64,000 nt of DNA from Flavobacterium limnophilum (GTDB lineage: Bacteria > Bacteroidota > Bacteroidia > Flavobacteriales > Flavobacteriaceae). Positions 35,570 through 45,000 of this stretch are shown here, one piece after another (position 1 is the stretch's first letter; each line of letters starts with the position of its first letter). The notes below the pieces were generated by a model. The model did no database searches, was not told the DNA's origin, and saw only the letters and a program-made list of their open reading frames with translations. Made by a program: the position numbers and the translations under genes. The stretch is from assembly GCF_027111315.2 (NCBI RefSeq), contig NZ_CP114289.2:1426001-1490000 (forward strand). Direction: 5' to 3'.

Positions 35570-36004
35570 TTATTTTTCAATTTTTCTTTTTGGCAAAACC
35601 ATCGTGGTCAATTTGCAAAGCGAAATTAGCGCCTCGTTTTCATCCGTAATTCGGATTTCCCATAAATGAATACTGCTTCCTTTGTGGATAATTTTTGCCG
35701 TGGCCGTCACTATTCCGTTGCGTTTTGCCTTGACATGATTCGCCGAAATTTCGATTCCGCGTACTTCGCTATGTTCTGGATTCACGAACAAAAAAGAAGC
35801 GGCACTGCCCACACTTTCGGCCAAAGCCACCGAAGCGCCACCGTGGAGCAATCCCATGGGTTGATGCACTGAAGGATTTACGGGCATTGTTGCCGTCAAA
35901 TAATCAGGACCGGCATCGACATATTCAATATTCAGGGTTTGCATCAGGGTATTTTTCGAAATTTCATTGCAATATTGAAGGATTTTTTCTTTGTCGAAAG
36001 TCAT
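35570..36004 (-). CDS. menI: Hotdog thioesterase, probable DHNA-CoA thioesterase
   Basis: A 144-residue PaaI/YbdB-like hotdog protein. The catalytic helix text is HQPMGLLHGGASVALAESVGS, with the Gly-Gly and Glu of the family, followed by ISANHVKAKRNGIVTATAKIIHKGSS. Translationally linked to isochorismate synthase, it most likely hydrolyses 1,4-dihydroxy-2-naphthoyl-CoA in menaquinone synthesis; a general acyl-CoA role is the alternative. Confidence 0.85.
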   Translation of the reverse strand: MTFDKEKILQYCNEISKNTLMQTLNIEYVDAGPDYLTATMPVNPSVHQPMGLLHGGASVALAESVGSAASFLFVNPEHSEVRGIEISANHVKAKRNGIVTATAKIIHKGSSIHLWEIRITDENEALISLCKLTTMVLPKRKIEK

Positions 36005-36129
36005 GTGTTTTGTTTTAAAAATGTAAATTTATGGAAAAGATGGTAAAACAATTGGTATTAAAAATTCAAAATTAACAATCGCTCTTGATACGTACTAGTT
36101 TTTTCCTATTTTTACAAAAAATATAACAA

Positions 36130-37656
36130 ATGCGTCAGCTTACTTTTCTGTTTTTTATTGGAATCCTCATTACTGTCAGCTCCTGTCGAACCGATTTTGA
36201 AACCGTGCCCAGCACCGGGAATTTAGCCTTTTCGAGAGACACCATTTATTTGGACACCGTTTTCACGAACATTGGTTCGAGCACTTATTCGCTAAAAGTG
36301 TACAATAAATCCAAAAATGACATCAATATTCCAAGCATCCAATTAGGCAAAGGCTTGAATTCAAAATATCGAATGACGGTGGACGGAATGCAGGGCAATC
36401 AAGGAAGAGTATTTGAAAATGTGACGCTTTTGGCCAAAGATAGTTTGTATATTTTTATTGAAACTACTGCTAATATCGCTGATGCCAACCTAACTGATTT
36501 TCTGTACACCGACCAGATTTTGTTTGACGGAGGCAGCAATCTCCAAAAAGTGGAATTGGTGACCCTTGTCCAGGATGCGGTTTTTCTTTATCCCCAAAAG
36601 TTTGCTGACGGTACAACTGAAACCCTTCCTATTGGCGACGAAGCAATTTATGGCTTCTTTCTAGACGAGAACGATCCCATAAACGGCAATGAACTCCATT
36701 TTACGAACAAGAAACCCTACGTCATCTATGGTTATGCGGCAGTTCCTTCCGGAAAAACCGCTGTTTTTGATGCAGGAACACGGGTTCATTTTCACGCCAA
36801 TTCAGGACTTATCGTGGCTTCCAATGCTTCCGTGAATGTTAATGGGGCAACATCTACAACCGACAAACTCGAAAATGAAGTGATTTTTGAAGGCGATCGA
36901 CTGGAACCCGATTTCTCGGATGTCCCGGGACAGTGGGGAACGATTTGGCTTACCGATGGCAGCACCAACCACAAATTCAATCACTTGACCATCAAAAATG
37001 CAACCATCGGATTATTGATTCAAAACAACAACGGGACAACCGTTTCCATTAAAAACACCCAAATTTACGACGCTACCAATTATGGGATTTTGGCCCAGAC
37101 TGCCAAGATCAACGGGGAGAATTTGGTTGTCAACAGTGCAGGTTTGGCGGGATTGGCTTGTACTTATGGCGGGGATTATAAATTTACCCATTGCACTTTC
37201 AACAACAACTGGAATAGTTCCAGTCAGGTAGCTCTTTTGGTCAATAATTATTATGCAGGAGCGACTCCGGAAGTGAAAGATTTGACGGCCGCCACATTCA
37301 ATAATTGCATTATTTATGGTTGGTATTCCAATGAAATGATCTTGAATAAAAAAACGGGGGCGGCATTCGAATACCAATTCAATAATTGCCTTATCAAGTT
37401 TAACAACACTTCAAATCAATACACTAATCATCCTGAATACCAATTTACTACGGATCCGGCACATTACAACGCCATCATTCAAAATAAAGACCCAAAGTTC
37501 TTCAAGATTTCAGAAAACAAACTCAATATTGACAACACTTCGGCGGCTTTTGCCAAAGGAAATACAACTTATCTTGTTCCTTTTGATGTTTTAGGAAACA
37601 CCCGAACTTTGCCACCTGATTTGGGAGCGTATCAAAGCAAACCTTTTCCGAAATAA
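36130..37656 (+). CDS. Lipoprotein with right-handed beta-helix-like region
   Basis: A 508-residue protein with a lipoprotein signal (FFIGILITVSSC, Cys after SS, so a lipobox). Residues about 30-150 look like a beta-sandwich of unknown type. Residues about 210-470 have beta-helix-like rungs (HFHANSGLIVASNASVNVNGA, HLTIKNATIGLLIQNNNGT, THCTFNNNWN) as in right-handed parallel beta-helices. It is probably outer-membrane-anchored. I do not recognise a named family. A weak -7 variant TATTTTTAC (36107-36115) lies 15 nt before the ATG. Confidence 0.8.
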   Translation: MRQLTFLFFIGILITVSSCRTDFETVPSTGNLAFSRDTIYLDTVFTNIGSSTYSLKVYNKSKNDINIPSIQLGKGLNSKYRMTVDGMQGNQGRVFENVTLLAKDSLYIFIETTANIADANLTDFLYTDQILFDGGSNLQKVELVTLVQDAVFLYPQKFADGTTETLPIGDEAIYGFFLDENDPINGNELHFTNKKPYVIYGYAAVPSGKTAVFDAGTRVHFHANSGLIVASNASVNVNGATSTTDKLENEVIFEGDRLEPDFSDVPGQWGTIWLTDGSTNHKFNHLTIKNATIGLLIQNNNGTTVSIKNTQIYDATNYGILAQTAKINGENLVVNSAGLAGLACTYGGDYKFTHCTFNNNWNSSSQVALLVNNYYAGATPEVKDLTAATFNNCIIYGWYSNEMILNKKTGAAFEYQFNNCLIKFNNTSNQYTNHPEYQFTTDPAHYNAIIQNKDPKFFKISENKLNIDNTSAAFAKGNTTYLVPFDVLGNTRTLPPDLGAYQSKPFPK

Positions 37657-37705
37657 ATGTCGATAATTTAACATGGATTCCCAAAATAATAGCAGAACAT
37701 TTAAG

Positions 37706-37713
37706 TAATTTTG
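37706..37713 (+). promoter_or_regulatory. -7 element of the first endonuclease I gene
   Basis: TAATTTTG fits TAnnTTTG, 44 nt upstream of the ATG at 37758. Confidence 0.5.
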
Positions 37714-37757
37714 TTTCCATCAAAATAAAGACATAAAACCCCAATAAAAATTATTTT

Positions 37758-39812
37758 ATGAAACTAAAACTACTCTTTTTTGCATTATTAATTTCGCTTG
37801 TTTCCTTTGCACAAATCCCCGCGGGTTATTATAATTCTGCCACAGGAACCGGTTACGTTTTAAAGACGCAATTATACAACATTATCAAAGGTCATACAGA
37901 CAATACTTATGCGGGGTTGTACACTACCTATCAAACCTCGGACAGGGATTATTTCTATGAAAATGACGGAACAATTTTAGACATGTATTCTGAAAATCCA
38001 TCAGGAATTGACCCTTATACTTATTCGGCTGGCACAACCCAAAGATGTGGAAACTATTCAGCGGAAGGCGATTGTTATAACAGAGAACATATCATTCCAC
38101 AATCGGTATTTGGTTCAAGCTCTCCAATGGTTTCCGATGCCCATTTTATCACTCCAACAGATGGAAAAGTCAATGGAATGAGAAGCAATTATCCTCACGG
38201 AACCGTTGCTTCAGTCACTTGGTCTTCCAAAAATGGCAGCAAACTGGGTTCCAGCGGAGTTTCTGGCTATTCCGGCACTGTTTTCGAACCCATCAATGAA
38301 TTCAAAGGCGATATCGCCAGAATGTATTTTTATTTTGCCACTCGTTACGAAAACACCGTTTCTGGTTATGGTTTCGATATGTTTAATGGTACAAGCGATC
38401 AAGTTTTTACACCTGCATTTTTAAGCCTATTATTGACTTGGAATGCCCAAGACCCGGTAAGTCCAAGAGAAATTGCCCGCAACAATGCCATTTATGTACA
38501 GCAAAACAACAGGAATCCTTATATAGACCATCCCGAATATGTTCAATTAATTTGGAATCCAACTGCCGATACACAAGCACCAACCGCTGCCTCCAATTTG
38601 GCCGTAACCGGAACCACCTCCAGTACTGTTTCTTTAAGCTGGACAGCAGGTACGGACAATGTGGCGGTAACCAGTTATGATGTTTACATGAACGGCGCTT
38701 TAAAAACATCCGTTTCTGGATTGACTGCTACAATTACTGGTCTTTCAGCGTCCACAACTTATTCTTTTTACGTGATTGCAAAAGATGCTGCCGTAAATTC
38801 ATCTCCGGCAAGCAACACCGTAAATGGCACAACCTCCGTTTTTGTTCCCGATACCCAAAATCCAACTCCTGCCACTAGTTTAACCGTAACCAGCACATTA
38901 TCGACCAAGGTTTCCTTGAGTTGGATTGCCGGAACGGATAATTTTGGCATCACTGCCTATGATGTTTATGTCAATGGCGTTTTTAATTCCTCGGTTACAG
39001 GAACTGTAGCCACAATTTCGGGATTAACGGCTTCTACAACTTATTCCTTTTACGTAATTGCCAGAGATGCGGCAAACAATTCTTCCGTGGCCAGCAATTC
39101 AGTTGATGGAACGACAAAAGCTGCCGGCACCGACACCACACTTTGTGCTTCGGAGAGTTTCGAGAACATTCCTGCAAGTGCTTCATCTTATGCAACCAGA
39201 ACTTGGACAGGTGATTCCGGGTTGGACTGGACTGCAACAGATGCCCGTACAGATCAAAAAATTAATACAACAAGAGCAATTTGTATAAGAAATGGGTCTC
39301 TTGCTGCATTCACGGCATCCAATGGAATTGGCAATCTTACTGTTACTACTAAACTAATATTTGGTACTGTTAGCGGAACTTTCACCCTTCGTGTCAATGG
39401 TAATAGTGTTGGTACTATTCCTTACAGCACTGCCGAAGCAACTACAACTATTTCTGGAATCAATATTGTAGGTGATGTAATTGTTAGTATTACGGATAAT
39501 AGTGTAGCAGCAAATCGCGTGGCTTTTGACGACCTTTCCTGGACTTGCTATTCGGGTTTAGGGCTTGAAACTTTAAGTCAAAAGGAATTCAAAATCTATC
39601 CCAATCCATCAAACGGTGATTTCAATGTGATTTTTGATGATTCGAATGGAGTACATTCCGTTGAAATATTCTCTTTATTGGGACAAAAAGTTTTCGAAAA
39701 AAACAATACGCAAGGCTCCTCAATATCGGTAACGAATCTTCCAAAAGGTACTTATTTGATAAAGGTAACTAAAGATTCCAAATCAAGAACTGAAAAGATT
39801 ATGATCAACTAA
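37758..39812 (+). CDS. Secreted endonuclease I with FN3 repeats and T9SS tail
   Basis: A 684-residue extracellular nuclease. It has a signal peptide (ALLISLVSFA, then QIPAGYYN), then an endonuclease I (Vvn/EndA-like beta-beta-alpha) domain to about residue 265 with the catalytic text GDCYNREHIIPQS. Two fibronectin type III domains follow at about 275-360 and 370-455, then a jelly-roll-like module (about 465-600, SFENIPASASSYATRTWTG). The type A type IX secretion sorting domain closes it (FKIYPNPSNGDFNV to KGTYLIKVTKDSKS). It likely degrades extracellular DNA or RNA. It is followed by a similar paralogue. Confidence 0.9.
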   Translation: MKLKLLFFALLISLVSFAQIPAGYYNSATGTGYVLKTQLYNIIKGHTDNTYAGLYTTYQTSDRDYFYENDGTILDMYSENPSGIDPYTYSAGTTQRCGNYSAEGDCYNREHIIPQSVFGSSSPMVSDAHFITPTDGKVNGMRSNYPHGTVASVTWSSKNGSKLGSSGVSGYSGTVFEPINEFKGDIARMYFYFATRYENTVSGYGFDMFNGTSDQVFTPAFLSLLLTWNAQDPVSPREIARNNAIYVQQNNRNPYIDHPEYVQLIWNPTADTQAPTAASNLAVTGTTSSTVSLSWTAGTDNVAVTSYDVYMNGALKTSVSGLTATITGLSASTTYSFYVIAKDAAVNSSPASNTVNGTTSVFVPDTQNPTPATSLTVTSTLSTKVSLSWIAGTDNFGITAYDVYVNGVFNSSVTGTVATISGLTASTTYSFYVIARDAANNSSVASNSVDGTTKAAGTDTTLCASESFENIPASASSYATRTWTGDSGLDWTATDARTDQKINTTRAICIRNGSLAAFTASNGIGNLTVTTKLIFGTVSGTFTLRVNGNSVGTIPYSTAEATTTISGINIVGDVIVSITDNSVAANRVAFDDLSWTCYSGLGLETLSQKEFKIYPNPSNGDFNVIFDDSNGVHSVEIFSLLGQKVFEKNNTQGSSISVTNLPKGTYLIKVTKDSKSRTEKIMIN

Positions 39813-39818
39813 ACACAA

Positions 39819-39850
39819 AGCGTCCCGATAAAAATCGGGACGCTTTTTTT
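39819..39850 (+). terminator. Terminator of the first endonuclease I gene
   Basis: A perfect 12-bp stem AAGCGTCCCGAT / ATCGGGACGCTT with loop AAAA followed by a T-run. The two nuclease genes are therefore probably separate transcripts. Confidence 0.9.
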
Positions 39851-39894
39851 TTAAAATTTGATTTAATAAACCCTAAACCTTAAAAACTTAAATT

Positions 39895-42006
39895 ATGAAA
39901 CAAAAACTACTAATTCTCGCATTATTATTTTCGTGTTTTTCATTCGCACAAATTCCAGCTGGATATTATAACACCGCCACTGGAACTGGTTATACTCTAA
40001 AAACACAGTTATACAACATTATCAAAGGTCATACAGACAAAGGATATGCTGGGCTTTGGACCACCTATTCCACCTCCGACAGAGATAATCAGTACGAAAA
40101 TGACAATACTATCATTGATATGTATTCTGAAAAACCGTCTGGTGCAGATCCTTATAATTTTATATATAGCACCAATCAATGTGGAACCTACAGCGTTGAA
40201 GGGGATTGCTATAATAGAGAACATATCATCCCACAATCGGTTTTTAATTCCACTGCACCGTTGGTTTCAGATGCCCATTTCATTACTCCGACCGATGGAA
40301 AAGTAAATGGACAAAGATCGAATTATCCTCACGGAACCGTTGCAACAGCCACTTGGACCTCATTAAACGGGAGCAAGCTTGGATCAAGTTCGGTATCTGG
40401 TTACACAGGAACCGTTTTTGAGCCCATCAATGAATTTAAGGGAGACATTGCCCGAATGTATTTTTACTTTGCCACTCGCTATGAAAATACGGTTGCAGGA
40501 TATCCCTATGCAATGTTTAACGGTACTAGCAATCAGGTATTTACGACAGCATTTTTGAATATGCTATTGACCTGGAATACTCAAGACCCTGTAAGTGCAA
40601 GAGAAATAGCCCGTAACAATGCCATTTATGCACGTCAAAACAATAGAAATCCTTACATTGACCATCCAGAATATGTGCAAGCCATTTGGAATCCAACAGC
40701 AGATTCTCAAGCGCCAACGGCTCCATCTTCTTTGGCGGTTACCGCAACAACTACAAGTTCAGTTTCATTAAGTTGGGCAGCTTCCACAGACAACATTGGA
40801 GTAACAGGATATAATGTATATATGAATGGTGTTCTTAAAACAACAGTAACCGGATTAACAGCAACAATCACTGGACTTACAGCTTCAACCACCTATTCTT
40901 TTTATGTCATTGCCAAAGATGCAGCCGGAAATTCTTCAGTGGCCAGTACTACTGTGAATGGCACTACGACTACTCCAACTTCCGATACACAAGCACCAAC
41001 TGCTCCATCAAGTTTAGCAACGACTGGAACTACGACAAGCACCGTTGCATTAAGCTGGTTAGCTTCAACCGATAATGTTGGAGTTACAGGATATAACGTC
41101 TATATGAATGGTATTTTAAAAACAACAGTAACTGGGTTAACAACAACAATCACGGGACTTACGGCTTCAACCGCCTATTCCTTTTATGTCATTGCCAAAG
41201 ATGCTGCAGGAAATTTATCTACAGCAAGTACTACCATAAATGCCACAACATCAGCAGCTGCCACTGCCACCGAATTATTATTTTCGGAATATATCGAAGG
41301 ATTATCTAACAATAAAGCCTTGGAAATTGCCAATTTAACAGGAGCTGCCATTAACCTATCTGTTTACAGCATAAAGAAACAAACCAATGGAGCTGGAGCC
41401 TGGAGTACTGGTTTAAGTTTAACGGGAACTTTAAATAGCGGATCAAAATATGTAATCGTAAACAGTTTGATAGCATTAGCTTGCTATAACAAGGCTACTG
41501 CAAATATTTCGACTGCTGCTGGAGAATTAACCTTTAATGGAAATGATGCCGTGGGATTGTTTAAAAACGGAGTTCTTATTGACATCATTGGAACCTTTAA
41601 TGGAGGTACGGCTGACTTCGCGGCTGACACAACTTTAAGAAGAAAAGCCACAGTAACTGCTCCAAGTACGACTTTCAATAAAACTACGCAATGGGATGTA
41701 TTCACCGTCGATACTTGTAATAATTTAGGAAGTCGAATGGCAAACCTGGCGATACAAGAATATTCTAGTAACAGCAATAATTTCAGGATTTATCCAAATC
41801 CATCAAATGGAGACTTCAATATTATTTTTGATGATGCTAATGGAGCTCATTCTGTTGAAATATTCTCTTTATTGGGACAAAAGGTTTTTGAGAAAAAAAA
41901 TTCACAAACTGCTTCGATATCGGTAACAAATCTTCAAAAAGGAACTTACTTAATTAAGGTCACAAAAGATTCCAAATCAACAACCAAGAAGATTATCATC
42001 AACTAA
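39895..42006 (+). CDS. Secreted endonuclease I with FN3 repeats, lamin-tail-like domain and T9SS tail
   Basis: A 703-residue paralogue of the preceding gene. Signal peptide and endonuclease I domain (CYNREHIIPQSV) are closely similar, followed by two nearly identical FN3 domains (about 270-455). The middle differs: residues about 460-610 (LLFSEYIEGLSNNKALEIANLTGAAINLS...FNGNDAVGLFKNG) form a lamin-tail-domain module instead of the jelly roll. The T9SS type A sorting domain (YPNPSNGDFNIIFDD) ends the protein. The swap of the accessory module between two tandem copies suggests domain shuffling. Confidence 0.9.
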   Translation: MKQKLLILALLFSCFSFAQIPAGYYNTATGTGYTLKTQLYNIIKGHTDKGYAGLWTTYSTSDRDNQYENDNTIIDMYSEKPSGADPYNFIYSTNQCGTYSVEGDCYNREHIIPQSVFNSTAPLVSDAHFITPTDGKVNGQRSNYPHGTVATATWTSLNGSKLGSSSVSGYTGTVFEPINEFKGDIARMYFYFATRYENTVAGYPYAMFNGTSNQVFTTAFLNMLLTWNTQDPVSAREIARNNAIYARQNNRNPYIDHPEYVQAIWNPTADSQAPTAPSSLAVTATTTSSVSLSWAASTDNIGVTGYNVYMNGVLKTTVTGLTATITGLTASTTYSFYVIAKDAAGNSSVASTTVNGTTTTPTSDTQAPTAPSSLATTGTTTSTVALSWLASTDNVGVTGYNVYMNGILKTTVTGLTTTITGLTASTAYSFYVIAKDAAGNLSTASTTINATTSAAATATELLFSEYIEGLSNNKALEIANLTGAAINLSVYSIKKQTNGAGAWSTGLSLTGTLNSGSKYVIVNSLIALACYNKATANISTAAGELTFNGNDAVGLFKNGVLIDIIGTFNGGTADFAADTTLRRKATVTAPSTTFNKTTQWDVFTVDTCNNLGSRMANLAIQEYSSNSNNFRIYPNPSNGDFNIIFDDANGAHSVEIFSLLGQKVFEKKNSQTASISVTNLQKGTYLIKVTKDSKSTTKKIIIN
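40702..41262 (+). repeat. Direct repeat of FN3-coding units within the second nuclease gene
   Basis: Two units of 282 nt (40702-40983 and 40984 to about 41262) encode FN3 domains that are close at DNA level as well as protein level (TGYNVYMNG, GLTASTxYSFYVIAKDAAGN). They are far more alike than the FN3 pair in the upstream paralogue, which suggests recent duplication or gene conversion. Confidence 0.8.
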
Positions 42007-42010
42007 ATCT

Positions 42011-42038
42011 AAAGCGGCAAATTTGCCGCTTTTTTTTT
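42011..42038 (+). terminator. Terminator of the second endonuclease I gene
   Basis: Stem AAAGCGGCAA / TTGCCGCTTT followed by eight T, 5 nt after the stop codon. Confidence 0.88.
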
Positions 42039-42052
42039 AAGTCTTAATTGCC

Positions 42053-42060
42053 TAAATTTG
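42053..42060 (+). promoter_or_regulatory. -7 element of purL
   Basis: TAAATTTG fits TAnnTTTG and lies 27 nt before the ATG at 42088. It supports that ATG over the TTG at 42058, which falls inside this element. Confidence 0.6.
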
Positions 42061-42087
42061 CACCGCAATACAACAAACTACACAACA

Positions 42088-45000
42088 ATGATCCATTTCT
42101 TTGAAAACCAAAGCAAGACTATTTTTGCAGTTCAAACGCAAAGCGAAATTTCGACCGAAGACATTTCAAAACTCAACTGGCTTTTTGCCGATGCACATAA
42201 AATAGAAAAATCCGTATTGGCGGATTTTTTTGTTGGTCCTCGAGCCACGATGGTTACGCCCTGGAGCACTAACGCCGTGGAGATTACCCAAAATATGGGG
42301 ATTTCCGGAATCATTCGAATTGAAGAATTCCACAAAGCTACCGACGAAACTTTCGATTTCGATCCGATGCTTTCGCAAAAATATACCGAGTTGAATCAAG
42401 ATATTTTCACGATTCACATCCAACCCGAAGCCATTCTAAACATTGATGATATCGCCGCTTACAACAAATCAGAAGGTTTGTCATTGAGCGCCGAAGAAGT
42501 GGACTATTTGGATAATTTAGCCACTAAATTAGGACGAAAATTGACGGATTCCGAGATTTTTGCCTTCTCCCAAGCCAATTCAGAGCACTGTCGCCACAAG
42601 ATTTTCAATGGAACTTTTGTCATTGACGGCGTTGAAAAAGAAACCTCTCTTTTCAAATTAATCAAGAAAACATCACAGGAAAACCCCAACGATATTGTTT
42701 CGGCTTACAAAGACAACGTGGCTTTTGTAAAAGGGCCAAGAGTGCAACAATTTGCACCCAAAACCGCCGACAAACCCGATTTTTACGAAATAAAAGAATT
42801 TGATTCGGTTATTTCTTTAAAAGCAGAAACACACAACTTTCCAACAACTGTAGAGCCTTTCAACGGAGCTGCCACAGGTTCTGGTGGAGAAATTCGCGAC
42901 CGTTTGGCTGGTGGTCAAGGTTCGTTGCCAATGGCGGGAACAGCGGTTTATATGACTTCTTACTCTCGTTTAGAGCAAGACAGACCTTGGGAAGAGGCTG
43001 TTGCCGAAAGAAAATGGTTGTATCAAACACCAATCGACATCTTGATTAAAGCTTCGAATGGTGCTTCTGATTTTGGAAATAAATTTGGACAACCGTTGAT
43101 TACTGGTTCGGTTTTGACTTTCGAACACGAAGAAACCATCCCTAACCCCTCCAAAGGAGGGGAATTAAAAACTCGCAAGTTGGGTTACGACAAAGTAATT
43201 ATGCAAGCGGGTGGAATTGGTTACGGAAAACTGGATCAAGCGATTAAACACAAACCACAAGAAGGCGACAAAATCGTAATTCTTGGTGGTGAAAATTATA
43301 GAATTGGAATGGGTGGTGCTGCGGTTTCATCAGCAGATACTGGAGCGATGAGTTCTGGAATCGAGTTGAATGCCGTACAACGTTCGAACCCTGAAATGCA
43401 AAAACGTGCTGCCAATGCCATTCGTGGATTGGTAGAAAGCGATCACAATCCAATTGTTTCCATTCACGATCACGGTGCTGGAGGACATTTGAACTGTCTT
43501 TCGGAATTGGTGGAAGAAACTGGAGGATTGATCGATTTGGATAAATTGCCTGTGGGTGATCCTACCCTTTCGGCCAAAGAAATTATTGGTAACGAATCCC
43601 AAGAAAGAATGGGATTGGTTATTGGCAAAAAAGATATAGACATTTTGCAAAGAATTGCCGACCGTGAGCGTTCGCCAATGTACCAAGTGGGTGACGTTAC
43701 AGCGGATCACCGTTTTACATTCGAGTCCAAAACTACTGGATTGAAACCAATGGATTATGCTTTGGAAGATTTCTTCGGAAGTTCTCCAAAAACGGTAATG
43801 ACGGACAAAACCATCAATTACAATTATCCTGCATTGGAATATAGCGTAAAAAATATTTCTACTTATTTGGAGCAAGTTTTGCAACTGGAAGCTGTGGCTT
43901 GTAAAGACTGGTTGACCAACAAAGTCGATCGTTGCGTGGGTGGAAAAGTAGCCAAACAACAATGTGCCGGACCATTGCAATTACCATTGAACAATTGTGG
44001 TGTAGTTGCCTTGGATTATTTAGGAAAAGAAGGAATTGCCACCTCGATTGGGCACTCTCCTATCGCTTCCTTGATTGACCCGGTTGCAGGAACAAGAACG
44101 GCCATTGCCGAGTCTTTCTCGAATATCGTTTGGGCTCCAATAAAAGACGGAATGAAGGGAATTTCATTGTCTGCCAACTGGATGTGGGCTTGCAAGAACG
44201 AAGGAGAAGATGCTCGTTTGTACGCTGCCGTTGAAGCTTGTTCCGACTTTGCCATCGAATTGGGAATCAATATTCCAACCGGGAAAGATTCACTTTCGAT
44301 GAAACAAAAATATCCAAATGACGAAGTGATTGCGCCGGGAACGGTAATTATTTCGGCTGGTGGAAATTGTACTGACATCAGAAAAGTGGTGGAGCCTGTT
44401 TTACAAAAAGACGGTGGTTCTATTTATTACATCAATTTGTCGCAAGACGACTTCAAATTGGGAGGTTCTTCATTGGCACAAACATTAAATAGTATTGGAA
44501 ACGAAGCACCGACCATCAAAGACGCCGCTTTCTTCAAGAATGCCTTCAATACCTTGCAAGAATTGATTTTAAACAATCAAATCTTGGCAGGTCACGATAT
44601 TGGAAGTGGTGGTTTGATTACCACTTTATTGGAAATGTGTTTTGCCGACGTAAATTTGGGAGCGAAAATTGACTTCTCCGTTTTTGAAGAGAAAGACATC
44701 ATCAAATATTTATTTTCTGAAAACATTGGGGTTGTTTTCCAAGCCAATAACGATGCCTTGGTGGAAACCGTATTGAACAACAAAAGAGTTTCGTTCTACA
44801 AATTAGGAAGCGCAACAACCGAAGCTACTTTGGATTTTGGCCCATGCAAATTGGACATTGCCAAATACAGGGATATTTGGTTCAAAACCTCTTTCTTGTT
44901 GGATCAAAAACAATCCAAAAACGGAACCGCACAAGCCCGTTTCGACAATTATAAAAACCAAGCATTAAATTATACTTTCCCAGCCCATTTTACAGGAAAA

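Noticed and set aside
42058..42087. TTG start for purL
   Set aside because: It lies inside the -7 promoter element, and homologues begin at the ATG at 42088.
43330..43980. 216-residue ORF antisense to purL
   Set aside because: Its composition is that of a shadow frame (His, Phe and Ser rich) and purL is unambiguous on the other strand.
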